DNA of 39,706 nt from Paenibacillus daejeonensis DSM 15491 (GCF_000378385.1 NZ_KB899675.1:1-39706); one strand, 5' to 3'; shown: positions 25,113-34,276, counted from the first letter of the stretch. The notes: generated by a model from the letters alone, not told the origin. Numbers and translations: made by a program.

Positions 25113-25519
25113 TGATCATATTTTTAACCAAAGAAGAGATCGTTTCCGCCCATTATTTTATGATGCGTAGAATGAATGACGCAGACCAGGCAGGAGTCAA
25201 GGATCATGGTTTACTGGAATCTGCGGTACATCGACCTCAGCAAAGTATTTTTGGAGAAGACGCTTATCCCGATTTGTTTGACAAAGCCGCAGCTTTACTA
25301 GAGTCGCTAGTAAAAAATCACTGCTTTCATAACGGTAATAAACGAACAGCTTACTTGGTGACAAAATCATTTCTGATGATTAATGGCAAGCATCTAAAAA
25401 TGGAACGTAAGGCTGCTGTGGAGTTTGTCGTTGATATTGCCAAAGGAATTCATCCCGTAGAAGCTGCTGCCGAAATTCTAAAACAATCCTCTTTGGACCG
25501 AAACATAAAAGGTCAATAA
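25112..25519 (+). CDS. Doc-family toxin
   Basis: The 135-aa product is homologous to the Doc-like protein at 4775-5164 (shared LTKEEI, YPDLFDKAA, NGNKRTA and helical layout). The Fic loop reads HCFHNGNKRTAYLV: the catalytic His is present, and the position that is Asp/Glu in P1 Doc is Asn, as I believe occurs in other Firmicute relatives. The predicted role is phosphorylation of a translation factor such as EF-Tu, held in check by the AbrB-type antitoxin encoded just upstream with a one-base overlap. A terminator follows. Confidence 0.9.
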   Translation: MIIFLTKEEIVSAHYFMMRRMNDADQAGVKDHGLLESAVHRPQQSIFGEDAYPDLFDKAAALLESLVKNHCFHNGNKRTAYLVTKSFLMINGKHLKMERKAAVEFVVDIAKGIHPVEAAAEILKQSSLDRNIKGQ

Positions 25520-25527
25520 GCTCGCAA

Positions 25528-25570
25528 AGCAAACCAACATCTCTACACCATGGGACGTTGGTTTTTTGCT
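25528..25570 (+). terminator. Terminator after second toxin-antitoxin module
   Basis: AGCAAACCAAC and GTTGGTTTTTTGCT form a stem around an 18-base loop containing a T6 run. Confidence 0.75.
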
Positions 25571-25632
25571 GTCAATTCTTCCTGCTATCCTCCCCAACCC
25601 CCACCCTAAGCACCATTCATTTCTTTACCTCA

Positions 25633-25669
25633 CCCCTGAAACAGGGGGTAGAAAATTGATTGCTACCCC
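25633..25669 (+). promoter_or_regulatory. Two overlapping, mutually exclusive hairpins upstream of the permease operon
   Basis: CCCCTG (25633-25638) can pair with CAGGGG (25642-25647), or GGGGTAG (25645-25651) can pair with CTACCCC (25663-25669). The middle strand is shared, so only one can form. As DNA, the second pair is a GGGGTAG-N11-CTACCCC operator-like palindrome. It lies upstream of TTGACA at 25713-25718. Confidence 0.4.
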
Positions 25670-25737
25670 TTCTAAACCCTTATATATCAACGCTTTTCCC
25701 CGAGCCCCCCACTTGACAAGGATTCAACCTTTCAGGT

Positions 25738-26763
25738 GTGTCTGAGGCTGGGTATAGTGAGGGTAGTCAAATTGCAAGCGACAGTAGAGGAGGGAGTCAT
25801 ATCGCACAACTAGAGACACAGACCGAGCTTCCATCGACCCGTCAGGGGCCCAAGCGATCATCGCTGCTCTGGAAACGTATCGTGCGTTACCGGTGGATGT
25901 ATCTGCTAGCGTTACCGGGCTTCCTTTATTTCGTCATCATGAAGTACATGCCCATGTGGGGAATTTTATTGGCCTTCCAGGACTTCAATCCATTCAAGGG
26001 CTTTTGGGAAAGTGAGTGGGTCGGGTTCGAGAATTTCCGGACGTTCTTCACGTATGGCGACTTCTGGCCGCTGCTCCGGAATACGTTATCCATCAGTATT
26101 CTGAACCTTATCTTCTTCTTCCCGGCACCGATTGTGCTGGCCCTGATGCTCAATGAGGTGCGGGTAGAATCGTACAAGCGCATCACGCAGACGATCATCT
26201 ATTTGCCCCATTTCCTGTCGTGGGTTATCGTGGCGAGCTTCACGTTCTTGTTCTTCTCCTTCGACATCGGCATTCTGAACAAGGCACTGAGCGCGCTAGG
26301 TTTCTCCAATGTATCGATCTTGACGGAACCGCGATACTTCTATGGCGTCCTGATCGGGCAGAGCATCTGGAAAGAGGTCGGCTGGGGCACGATCATCTTC
26401 CTCGCTGCCATTGCAGGGGTGGATACCCAGCTGTATGAAGCGGCAACGGTGGATGGGGCCGGACGCTTCCGCAAAATCTGGCATGTGACACTGCCCGCGA
26501 TTCGCTCGACGATTGTCATCCTGATGATTCTGAAGCTCGGCGATATGCTGGACGTCGGCTTTGAACAAATCTTGCTGATGCTGAATCCGATGGTTCGAGG
26601 GGTCGGTGAAGTCTTCGACACCTATGTGTACCAGCAGGGGATACTGAGCGGTAACTTCAGTTACAGTATCGCCGTCGGACTATTCAAGTCCGTTGCCGGT
26701 CTCATCCTCGTCGTAGGCGGCAATTATCTGGCCAAGAAAGCGGGCGAAGATGGCTTGTACTAA
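25738..26763 (+). CDS. Carbohydrate ABC transporter permease, LplB type
   Basis: This is one of two inner permeases of an oligosaccharide importer. The product (341 aa from GTG 25738) has six membrane helices, first at about 52-72 (WMYLLALPGFLYFVIMKYMP), and the ATPase-contact EAA loop YEAATVDGAGRFRKIWHVTLP at about 235-255. PMWGILLAFQDFNPFKG is typical of LplB. The start is uncertain: GTG 25738 has no good ribosome binding site, while AGAGGAGGG (25786-25794) lies six bases before an in-frame ATC at 25801, so initiation may be at that codon (product about 320 aa). It is first in an operon with a second permease and a binding lipoprotein. Confidence 0.93.
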   Translation: MSEAGYSEGSQIASDSRGGSHIAQLETQTELPSTRQGPKRSSLLWKRIVRYRWMYLLALPGFLYFVIMKYMPMWGILLAFQDFNPFKGFWESEWVGFENFRTFFTYGDFWPLLRNTLSISILNLIFFFPAPIVLALMLNEVRVESYKRITQTIIYLPHFLSWVIVASFTFLFFSFDIGILNKALSALGFSNVSILTEPRYFYGVLIGQSIWKEVGWGTIIFLAAIAGVDTQLYEAATVDGAGRFRKIWHVTLPAIRSTIVILMILKLGDMLDVGFEQILLMLNPMVRGVGEVFDTYVYQQGILSGNFSYSIAVGLFKSVAGLILVVGGNYLAKKAGEDGLY

Positions 26764-26784
26764 GGTTGGAAAGGAGGAGGAACG

Positions 26785-27660
26785 ATGCCGCATCAAAAAC
26801 ACCAGTTCGGCGATTACGTCAATTATGCTTTACTTGGCCTGATCTCGCTCGCCATGATCTTCCCGTTCTTCTATGTCTTCTCCGTCTCCTTAACGGACCC
26901 GGATACTTACGTGCAAGGCGAATTCATCCTGATTCCCAAGAACTTTTCCCTGGACGCCTATAAATTCGTACTGGGAACCAGTCAGCTGTGGAATTCATTG
27001 CAGGCGACTTTGTTTATAACGATTGTAGGCACCATCTTGAATCTGTTCTTCACGATGACCTTCGCCTATGTGCTCACCAAGAAGAACATGCCGGGGTGGA
27101 AATTCCTGACGTTCATGGTGCTGCTGATTCTGTTCTTCAACGCAGGACTCATCCCAAGCTACTTGCTGGTCAAGGAGCTGGGCCTGATGAATTCCCTGTG
27201 GGCGCTGATCCTGCCAGGTTTAACGAATCCATGGGCGCTGTTCGTGGTTCGTTCCTTCTACACCACCATTCCTGGTAGTCTGGAAGAAGCGGCGTACATC
27301 GACGGGGCCAATGATCTGCAGATTTTTCAGAAGATCATCCTGCCGCTCTCCAAGCCAATCATGGCGGCGTTCTCCCTATTTTTCGCAGTAGGGCTATGGA
27401 ATACGTATCTGAACGGGATTTTCTTCATCCAGGATCCGCAGAAATGGCCGCTGCAGGTCTTCCTGTCACAGATGATTATTGAATCGAATACGACGTTGGG
27501 TTCATCCGTGAATTTCGATGAATTCAATCAGGCCCCACCGCCGTCCGAGACGATCAAGATGGCCTCGCTGGTATTGGTTATGCTGCCGATACTGGTCGTC
27601 TATCCATTCTTGCAGAAGCATTTTGCAAAAGGGGTATTGCTAGGTTCAGTTAAAGGGTAA
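26785..27660 (+). CDS. Carbohydrate ABC transporter permease, YtcP type
   Basis: The second permease of the importer has 291 aa and six helices. The family pattern is clear: MIFPFFYVFSVSLTDPDTYV near the N-terminus, FFNAGLIPSYLLVKELGLMN with SLWALILPG, and the EAA loop EEAAYIDGANDLQIFQKIIL at about 170-190. The ATG follows AAAGGAGGAGG. It begins 21 bases after the first permease. No ATP-binding subunit is encoded nearby, as is usual for this group, which shares an MsmX-type ATPase. Confidence 0.95.
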   Translation: MPHQKHQFGDYVNYALLGLISLAMIFPFFYVFSVSLTDPDTYVQGEFILIPKNFSLDAYKFVLGTSQLWNSLQATLFITIVGTILNLFFTMTFAYVLTKKNMPGWKFLTFMVLLILFFNAGLIPSYLLVKELGLMNSLWALILPGLTNPWALFVVRSFYTTIPGSLEEAAYIDGANDLQIFQKIILPLSKPIMAAFSLFFAVGLWNTYLNGIFFIQDPQKWPLQVFLSQMIIESNTTLGSSVNFDEFNQAPPPSETIKMASLVLVMLPILVVYPFLQKHFAKGVLLGSVKG

Positions 27661-27690
27661 GCTATTACAGATAAAAAGGGAGCAATGATC

Positions 27691-29217
27691 ATGCATACGA
27701 AAAAAATAGCAATGACCATGATGGCACTTATGCTAGTTTTCCTGACTGCTTGTGGAGGCAACAATAATAATGCCTCACCTGGCACCAATAGTGGCGGAGA
27801 GAATGGCACAGCTGGCGACCAAGGGCCGACATCCATCCGGATGCTGGCAGGGGTATGGGGGCAACCGCCGGCGGATATTGCGAACAGCTCGATTTTTCAG
27901 AAGCTGCAAGAAGAGACCAACACGAACCTGACCATTCAAGTGGTGCCGGTATCCAACTATGACCAGAACTTGAACTTGGTCATGGCGGCCAATGAGCTGC
28001 CGGATCTGGTACATGCCTTCAGCAGTAAAGCGCCCACGCTAGTCAAAGCGATTAACCAAGGCGCGTTTCACGATTTGAGCGAATTTGATCTCAGCTCTTA
28101 TCCCAATCTGGCTGAAATTCCAGAACTAATCTGGGACAATTCCAAGATTAACGGACAAATCTATGGTGTTCCTAGTCCGGTAGGACTGAATGCCGACGGC
28201 TTCATGGTTCGACAAGACTGGCTGGAGACGCTGGGCTTGGAAGACCCGACAACGCTAGAGGAATTCAAGGAGATGCTGATCGCCTTCCGCGAGAATGATC
28301 CTGACGGCAATGGCAGCAGAGACACATACGGCCTGGTGGGACAAGGGATGGCGCTGATGGGTGCCTTCGGCGTACACGAACCCAAGTTCGAAGACGACCA
28401 CATGCTGCTGCATTGGATGTCCGAGGATTTCAAGGAATACCTGACGTACATGCGTGACCTGTTCGCTCATGATGTCATGCCAAGAGAATATTTCATTATG
28501 AAGAACAATGACATCAAAACCATGCTCAACCAGGGACTTGCAGGTGCGTACAGCGCTCCATTGCATTCTGCCGGTGAGTATACAGTGGAAATCCAGAAGA
28601 AATTCCCTGAAGCACAATTCAAGAATCTGAGCCCCATCGAAGGGCCTAAAGGCTATACGGGACAGCAAAAGCTGGGCTACTACGGCATGTGGCTGATTCC
28701 TTCCCACGTAGATGAGAGCAAGGTGCCGAAAATCCTGGAATACCTGGACAAAACCGCTTCGGAGGAAATCAATAACCTGATGACTTATGGCATCGAAGGC
28801 GTGCATTATGACAGCCTGGATGGCCAGATTGTAGAGGCTTCGGACGCACAGATCAAGCTGCGTGATGAAGAGGCGGGACAAGGCACAATCGTATTCCTCA
28901 ACAAATATAGACCGTATAACGATGTAACCAAGAACGGCTTCACCATTGAGGGTCTGGAAGAGAACCTGATCTCCAGCATTGATGAGCATGTCGAGCTCTC
29001 GCCAGCTAATCCGTTCGACACCCTGATCTCCGAAACGTATTCGGACCGCTACGCTGACGTCTTCAAGGATCTGGATTCGATGATCGTCCGCAGCATCACG
29101 GGAGAGATTGAATTGGCGGCATGGGACACGTATGTGGAGCAAATGAAAGGCAACCCAACGGTTCAGCAGATGATGAAGGAGTTTAAAGAGCAGTACGACC
29201 TATCTAACGAGAACTGA
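27691..29217 (+). CDS. Extracellular sugar-binding lipoprotein of the ABC importer
   Basis: The binding protein captures an oligosaccharide for the two permeases upstream. The protein (508 aa) has a lipoprotein signal with MMALMLVFLTACGG (lipidated Cys about 21), an Asn/Gly-rich spacer, then an LplA/YtcQ-like two-lobe body with YGVPSPVGLNADGFMVRQDW and DPDGNGSRDTYGL, a calcium-like loop common in this group. ATG 27691 is preferred to 27685 because AAGGGAG lies eight bases before it. Third gene of the operon. The substrate is unknown. Confidence 0.93.
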   Translation: MHTKKIAMTMMALMLVFLTACGGNNNNASPGTNSGGENGTAGDQGPTSIRMLAGVWGQPPADIANSSIFQKLQEETNTNLTIQVVPVSNYDQNLNLVMAANELPDLVHAFSSKAPTLVKAINQGAFHDLSEFDLSSYPNLAEIPELIWDNSKINGQIYGVPSPVGLNADGFMVRQDWLETLGLEDPTTLEEFKEMLIAFRENDPDGNGSRDTYGLVGQGMALMGAFGVHEPKFEDDHMLLHWMSEDFKEYLTYMRDLFAHDVMPREYFIMKNNDIKTMLNQGLAGAYSAPLHSAGEYTVEIQKKFPEAQFKNLSPIEGPKGYTGQQKLGYYGMWLIPSHVDESKVPKILEYLDKTASEEINNLMTYGIEGVHYDSLDGQIVEASDAQIKLRDEEAGQGTIVFLNKYRPYNDVTKNGFTIEGLEENLISSIDEHVELSPANPFDTLISETYSDRYADVFKDLDSMIVRSITGEIELAAWDTYVEQMKGNPTVQQMMKEFKEQYDLSNEN

Positions 29218-29243
29218 TGCATTTGGAGAGTGCCATGTACCAG

Positions 29244-29277
29244 CAGGAGGCCTGAGGGATGTCCCTCGGGCTTCCTG
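29244..29277 (+). terminator. Long hairpin after the binding-protein gene
   Basis: CAGGAGGCCTGAGGG and CCCTCGGGCTTCCTG pair over 15 bp (two G-U) around ATGT. No T-run follows, so it may protect the mRNA end or reduce read-through rather than act as a classical terminator. Confidence 0.55.
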
Positions 29278-29296
29278 TATCCTGGTCTGTCTTGGT

Positions 29297-29325
29297 TTGT
29301 GTCGAAATGTGTCGATCGTTATAAT
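29297..29325 (+). promoter_or_regulatory. Promoter of the AraC-type regulator with direct repeats
   Basis: TTGTGT (29297-29302), 17 bases, TATAAT (29320-29325). TGTGTCGA occurs twice (29298-29305 and 29309-29316), 11 bases apart, within the spacer. Confidence 0.6.
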
Positions 29326-29354
29326 GGGGAAAAACAGAAAAAGGGTGGGGGCAG

Positions 29355-31613
29355 ATGATTAGCCGGATCTCGCAGCTGCTGCAGAAACAACGATCTAGAC
29401 GCTATTTTAACAGGCTGGTCGGATTTGGACTGATATCCATGGTCGTACCCATTATTCTTATCTCCTTCTTGAGTTACAAGATTACAATCGACAATATGGA
29501 GAAGCAAAATAGCCAAGCCAGACTGGATATGCTCGGGCAGCTGCAAGCGCGCGTCGATGAACGGCTGGAGAACGCGCGGGTCGCGCTCTATTCGCTCGTG
29601 TTCGATGCCGATATTGCCGAGGCGACCCAGCGGGAGGACTTCCCGCTCAGCTCGCAGCAGTTAATGGACACGCAGGGCAAGCTGGCCTTGCTGCATCAAT
29701 CCATTGAGAACAGCTATGGCGTGTCTCTTTTTTTTGTGGACAACGGGGTTGCCCTGTTCAATGACCGTTATATTCATCCTGCGGGAGGGGACAGAGTGGG
29801 CAATTATCCGGGCTACGGTCCGGTTGGCCAGTGGCATTACCAGAGCGGGACCAACTTTCGCGTGGTTACTTACACGGTTGCTCTGCCGGCTTTCTCTGAA
29901 ACGCCCCGCACGTATTTGTCCATTCATGTGAGTGTAAACGCTTTTGCCAATATATTAAGAGAAATCGACTTCATAGATACAGGCGATCTGTACTTCCTGG
30001 ATACCGGGCTGCAGACCATTTCCAGCAGAAAACACGGTACGATCGCTGAGAGCCAAGCCGCGGCTGGGCTGGAGTGGATGAGCGGGAATACCCGCCCCTT
30101 CGATCAGTGGCAGGATAAAGCCTCCAACGTGTCAGCCCTCTATGTGAAATCGCAGCAAACGGGCTGGTATACCGCCATTATGATTCCCCTGAATGAGACC
30201 GCTGGCTTTGTCTCGAATATCGTCTGGCTTACGATTCTCATCAGTATCCTGGCCATCGCTACCGGAGGCGTGATCCTCTATATTAGCTCCAAAAAGCTCT
30301 ACGCGCCGATCTATCAATGGCTCAAGGAGGAGAACTATACGCTGGAGGGCGACGCGGGTACCAAGGATGAGTGGTCGTGGCTACGCACCAAATGGCAAGG
30401 GCTGAAGGAGGATTTGCAGGAAAAGGAGCCTGAGCTCAGGCAATCGTTCCTGTCCGCCTTGCTGGGCGGCTATTATGCCGAATCCGAAACGGAGGTTGCC
30501 GTATTGCTGCAGCGGCATCAGATTCCCGAGGATTGCAAATGTGTCGCCTTCATCGTGGATCCGGGAGATTTTCTGGCGTACAACCGGTTCAAGGCGAATG
30601 ACAAGGCGCTGGTGCACGCGGCGATTGCGAATATATTCGGCGATCTGATGCGCCATAACCATCTGGAGGGCGATGCGATCCGCAGACCGGAGAACAATCA
30701 GACAATCTTCATTACCTATTATCCGCGAGACATCGAGGAGGCGCAGGCCTACCAGATGACGCGGCAGATCACCAGTGCGCTCATCATGTCTATCGAGACC
30801 TATCTCAAATTCCCGGCCAAGCTAGGATTAGGAGGTCTTCGTCACTCCGTGTTCGAATTAAGAGATTCGTATCTGGAGGCCAAGGAAGCGCTGCAGTATC
30901 GCATTATTCGAGAAGAAGAACCTATTCTGGATATCAAAGAAGTGAAACAAGTGAAGGATCGATTCGAGTATCCATTCGATATCAGCGAGAAGATTGTCAA
31001 AGAGCTTCGCAGCGGCAACCGGGCCGAGGTCGAGAGCGGCTTTGACCGGTTCGTCGAGGTCATCCGCCTGAAGCAGTATTCCGATCAGACGTACCGGCAG
31101 ATGTTCCTGATGCTGTATGACGCCATGATCCAAGGGCTGTATCACTTCTCCAATGAAGCCGTCAACGAATTGCTGCAGAAGGACGGGTATGAAACGATAC
31201 TGGCTGCGCAATATTTTACCGAAATTGAGCAATGGTTCCGGGACGAGTGGATTAGCTCCTGCTTCGAGCTGATTGAGCGCGAGAATGAAAGCAAGGGCAC
31301 ACAGCTGATCGAATCGGCCAAGCAATATATTGCGATGACGCTGGATCAGGATCACTCCCTCAATCTCGTAGCGGAGCAAGTAAGCTTGAATCCGTCGTAT
31401 TTCAGCCGGTTGTTCCGCAAGGAAACAGGCCAGAACTTCCTGCAATACGTAGCTTCCGTCAAGATCGAGGAGGCGAAGAAGCAGCTGGAGCAGACGGATG
31501 ACCCGATTTATAAGATTGCCGAGAAGGTAGGCTACACCGAGCAGACCTTCCGCCGTGTCTTCAAGAGCCAGACGGAAATGTCACCAAATGAATACCGTAA
31601 GAGCCTGCGTTGA
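29355..31613 (+). CDS. Membrane-bound AraC-family regulator with Cache-like sensor
   Basis: The 752-aa protein combines an external sensor and a DNA-binding domain in one chain: helix 1 at about 23-45 (LVGFGLISMVVPIILISFLS), an extracellular Cache-like region (about 46-285), helix 2 at about 288-311, a cytoplasmic linker resembling the YesN/YtdP group, and a C-terminal AraC double HTH (about 655-752) with LNLVAEQVSLNPSYFSRLFR and IYKIAEKVGYTEQTFRRVFK. Such proteins sense an extracellular sugar or the loaded binding protein and activate nearby transporter genes. The start follows GGGTGGGG. It sits between the importer and the GH2 gene and probably controls both. Confidence 0.93.
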   Translation: MISRISQLLQKQRSRRYFNRLVGFGLISMVVPIILISFLSYKITIDNMEKQNSQARLDMLGQLQARVDERLENARVALYSLVFDADIAEATQREDFPLSSQQLMDTQGKLALLHQSIENSYGVSLFFVDNGVALFNDRYIHPAGGDRVGNYPGYGPVGQWHYQSGTNFRVVTYTVALPAFSETPRTYLSIHVSVNAFANILREIDFIDTGDLYFLDTGLQTISSRKHGTIAESQAAAGLEWMSGNTRPFDQWQDKASNVSALYVKSQQTGWYTAIMIPLNETAGFVSNIVWLTILISILAIATGGVILYISSKKLYAPIYQWLKEENYTLEGDAGTKDEWSWLRTKWQGLKEDLQEKEPELRQSFLSALLGGYYAESETEVAVLLQRHQIPEDCKCVAFIVDPGDFLAYNRFKANDKALVHAAIANIFGDLMRHNHLEGDAIRRPENNQTIFITYYPRDIEEAQAYQMTRQITSALIMSIETYLKFPAKLGLGGLRHSVFELRDSYLEAKEALQYRIIREEEPILDIKEVKQVKDRFEYPFDISEKIVKELRSGNRAEVESGFDRFVEVIRLKQYSDQTYRQMFLMLYDAMIQGLYHFSNEAVNELLQKDGYETILAAQYFTEIEQWFRDEWISSCFELIERENESKGTQLIESAKQYIAMTLDQDHSLNLVAEQVSLNPSYFSRLFRKETGQNFLQYVASVKIEEAKKQLEQTDDPIYKIAEKVGYTEQTFRRVFKSQTEMSPNEYRKSLR

Positions 31614-31642
31614 TGCTGGTTCAGCATAGATAAACAGATGGG

Positions 31643-34249
31643 ATGTGGAGCGAAGTGGAGATTTCTTTGTCGTCCATGACGTGGAAAGTAAAAGGCTTCT
31701 GGCCGTGGGTTCCCCTGCTGCGCAACAGCGCAGAGACGGGCATGGAGCTGATGGGCGTGACAGACTGGATCCCGGCGACTGTGCCGGGTGGCGTACATTA
31801 TGACCTATACCGGGCAGGACTCATCGATGACCCTTATCGGGATACGAATAGCCTGAATTGCGAGTGGGTCGAGAACCGCTGGTGGGTCTACAAGACGGAA
31901 TTCACCCGGCCGCAGGTGGAAGGGGAGAGGCTGGAGCTTCTTTTCAAAGGCCTGGATTATGAAGCCATGATCTACCTCAACGGCAAGCTGCTGGGCGAGC
32001 ATGAGGGAATGTATCACCCGGCCAGCTTCGATGTCACTGAACAATGGCAGGAGCGGGAGACCGTCCAGCTCATGGTCGTGCTGAAGCATGCCCCCGACGA
32101 GATGGCGCAGATTGGCAAGACCTCGATGACGTTCACTCAGAAGAGCCGCTTCAACTACAAGTGGGATTTCTCGACGCGGCTGGTTAATATCGGCCTATGG
32201 GATGATGTTGTGCTGCGAGCGCATCCTTCGCATACGTTTGGCGAGGTGCGGGTGAGCACGGATGTTGACCCAGCGGGACAGGGGATCGTGACCGCCGTGA
32301 TGGAGCTCCAGACTCATGGAATTAAGGGCGAGGAAGAAGTAACCGTACGTGCCGTGTTGTTGGACCCCCAAGGCGAGCAGATCAGGGAACAGGTCGAAGT
32401 CGTGACCGCAGGTGAGGACGCGCATAGGGCGGAATTTCGTCTGGATGATCCTGCGCTCTGGTATCCGAACGGCTACGGCGATCAACCATTATACAAGGTG
32501 TGGATTCAACTGATAGCCGGCAAGGGAACGCTGCTGCTGGATGAGCAGGTGTATCCGGTTGGCATTCGAAGCCTGAAGTACGTTCAGAATGTAGACAGTC
32601 CCGAGGATGCGCTGCCCTATACGATTGTAGTCAACGGCAAGAAGATATATATCAAAGGTGTAAACATGACGCCGCTGGATCATCTGTACGGCAATATTAG
32701 CCGCTCGCGGTATGAATGGATGATCCGCCTCGCCAAGCATGGCAACATCAATATGATCCGGGTGTGGGGCGGCGGCTTGATCGAGAAGCCGGAATTCTAT
32801 GAGCTGTGCGATCGCCACGGCATCATGGTCTGGCAGGAATTCATCCAATCCAGTTCGGGCATCGACAACATTCCGTCCAAGCGACCGGAGTTTCTGGCGC
32901 TGCTGGAACAGACGGCAATTGCGGCGCTGAAGGGCCGCCGCAATCATACCAGCCTGAGCGTCTGGAGCGGAGGCAATGAGCTGATGAGCGGCGATCGGGT
33001 GCCGTCCACCTATGAGGATGAGAACCTGGCGATGCTGAAGAAGCTCGTCAAGGCACATGACCCGCAGCGTTTGTTCTTGCCGACGTCGGCCTCTGGTCCA
33101 GTGGAGCATATCACCCGCAAGAAGGGTGTCAGCCATGACGTCCACGGCTGGTGGAAGTATGAGGGCAATCCGGGTCACTATGAGTTGTATGGTGAATCGG
33201 ACAACCTGTTCCATAGTGAATTCGGGGTCGACGGCATGAATGCGGAGAAGAGTATCCGCAAGTTTCTGAGCGAGGCACATCTGGAGCCTGTATCGATGGA
33301 AGACAGCATGGTCTGGCGCCATCATGGCGAATGGTGGGATACGTACAAGCGGGATCTGGGCCTGTTCGGGGACGTGCCTGATCTCCGCACCTTCGTCGCC
33401 TGCAGTCAGTGGATTCAGGCCGAAGGGCTTCGCTACATCCTGGAGGCCAACCGCAGACGGAAATTTCGTAACAGCGGCAGCATCGTCTGGCAGATGAATG
33501 AGCCGTGGCCGAATGTGGCCTGCACCAATCTGGTGGATTACTACGGTGAGAGCAAGATGGCGTATCACTATGCGAGGAAAGCCTTTACGCCTAACCATGT
33601 CTCGCTCGACTACCGGAGCCTGACGTACACGGCGGGCGAGACCTTCCGTGAAACCGTCTATGTCCACCGCGCGGGGGAGCCTGGGTCCACAGCAGTGACC
33701 GCTGAGGTTCTCGATAGCCACGGACGTGTGCTGCATGAGCAGCAATTCCAAGGGGAATCCATAGCTGATCAGGCGCTGGAAATCGGCGTGTTGGTGTTCG
33801 AGGTGCCGAGCACGGAGGATCAGCTGTTCTATGTCCGGCTGCGCATGGACACAGACGCAATAGGGGAGAACGGCAATCTCTATGTATTTTCTACGAGGGA
33901 AGACGCGCTCTACGCACCGGCGCTGGAGCTGGAGGCTCCACAGATTGAGGTGGAACAGGTGGACTTATCGACGGTGGAAGCGTCACAGGGCACAGAGTTC
34001 CATTATCGCTACCGTGTGACCAATACGGGTTCCGTGGTTGCCCTGCACCTGTACCCGGAAGAGCAGACCGACCGCTATTGGCTCGTCGCTGACGGTGCCT
34101 ATGAGAGTCTGTTCCCCGGCGAATCTATTGAGATGACGATCACCTGCGTGACGAGAAGCGGAATGCTGTTTGAAGCGGGCCCGCGGGAGGGTGACGAAGC
34201 GGTCCAGCCGGACCTCGTGATTCGCGGATTTAAGGAGCCGAAGGTCTAG
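31643..34249 (+). CDS. Glycoside hydrolase family 2, beta-mannosidase-like
   Basis: The 868-aa cytoplasmic enzyme should remove terminal mannose (or a similar sugar) from imported oligosaccharides. It has the GH2 sugar-binding domain (about 10-190, with WIPATVPGGVHYDLYRAGLI and DPYRDTNSLNCEWVENRWWV), an Ig-like domain (about 195-310) and the TIM barrel (about 320-640). The acid/base is Glu 446 in WSGGNEL and the probable nucleophile is Glu 526 in FHSEFG. DPYRDTN and WVENRWWVYKTEF are typical of beta-mannosidases. No signal peptide is present, fitting intracellular action after import. ATG 31643 lacks a good ribosome binding site; TTG 31667, six bases after AAGTGGAG, is an alternative. Substrate specificity needs testing. 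Confidence 0.9.
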   Translation: MWSEVEISLSSMTWKVKGFWPWVPLLRNSAETGMELMGVTDWIPATVPGGVHYDLYRAGLIDDPYRDTNSLNCEWVENRWWVYKTEFTRPQVEGERLELLFKGLDYEAMIYLNGKLLGEHEGMYHPASFDVTEQWQERETVQLMVVLKHAPDEMAQIGKTSMTFTQKSRFNYKWDFSTRLVNIGLWDDVVLRAHPSHTFGEVRVSTDVDPAGQGIVTAVMELQTHGIKGEEEVTVRAVLLDPQGEQIREQVEVVTAGEDAHRAEFRLDDPALWYPNGYGDQPLYKVWIQLIAGKGTLLLDEQVYPVGIRSLKYVQNVDSPEDALPYTIVVNGKKIYIKGVNMTPLDHLYGNISRSRYEWMIRLAKHGNINMIRVWGGGLIEKPEFYELCDRHGIMVWQEFIQSSSGIDNIPSKRPEFLALLEQTAIAALKGRRNHTSLSVWSGGNELMSGDRVPSTYEDENLAMLKKLVKAHDPQRLFLPTSASGPVEHITRKKGVSHDVHGWWKYEGNPGHYELYGESDNLFHSEFGVDGMNAEKSIRKFLSEAHLEPVSMEDSMVWRHHGEWWDTYKRDLGLFGDVPDLRTFVACSQWIQAEGLRYILEANRRRKFRNSGSIVWQMNEPWPNVACTNLVDYYGESKMAYHYARKAFTPNHVSLDYRSLTYTAGETFRETVYVHRAGEPGSTAVTAEVLDSHGRVLHEQQFQGESIADQALEIGVLVFEVPSTEDQLFYVRLRMDTDAIGENGNLYVFSTREDALYAPALELEAPQIEVEQVDLSTVEASQGTEFHYRYRVTNTGSVVALHLYPEEQTDRYWLVADGAYESLFPGESIEMTITCVTRSGMLFEAGPREGDEAVQPDLVIRGFKEPKV

Positions 34250-34276
34250 TTAAACATCATAAACGCAATATTAAAC

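Noticed and set aside
29934-29950. cre-like TGTAAACGCTTTTG inside the AraC-type gene
   Set aside because: Matches the core of a CcpA site but lies deep in coding sequence and encodes ordinary residues; not enough support as a regulatory site.
32489-33751. 420-codon minus-strand frame opposite the GH2 barrel
   Set aside because: Antisense to the catalytic GH2 region; composition and lack of motifs indicate a shadow.
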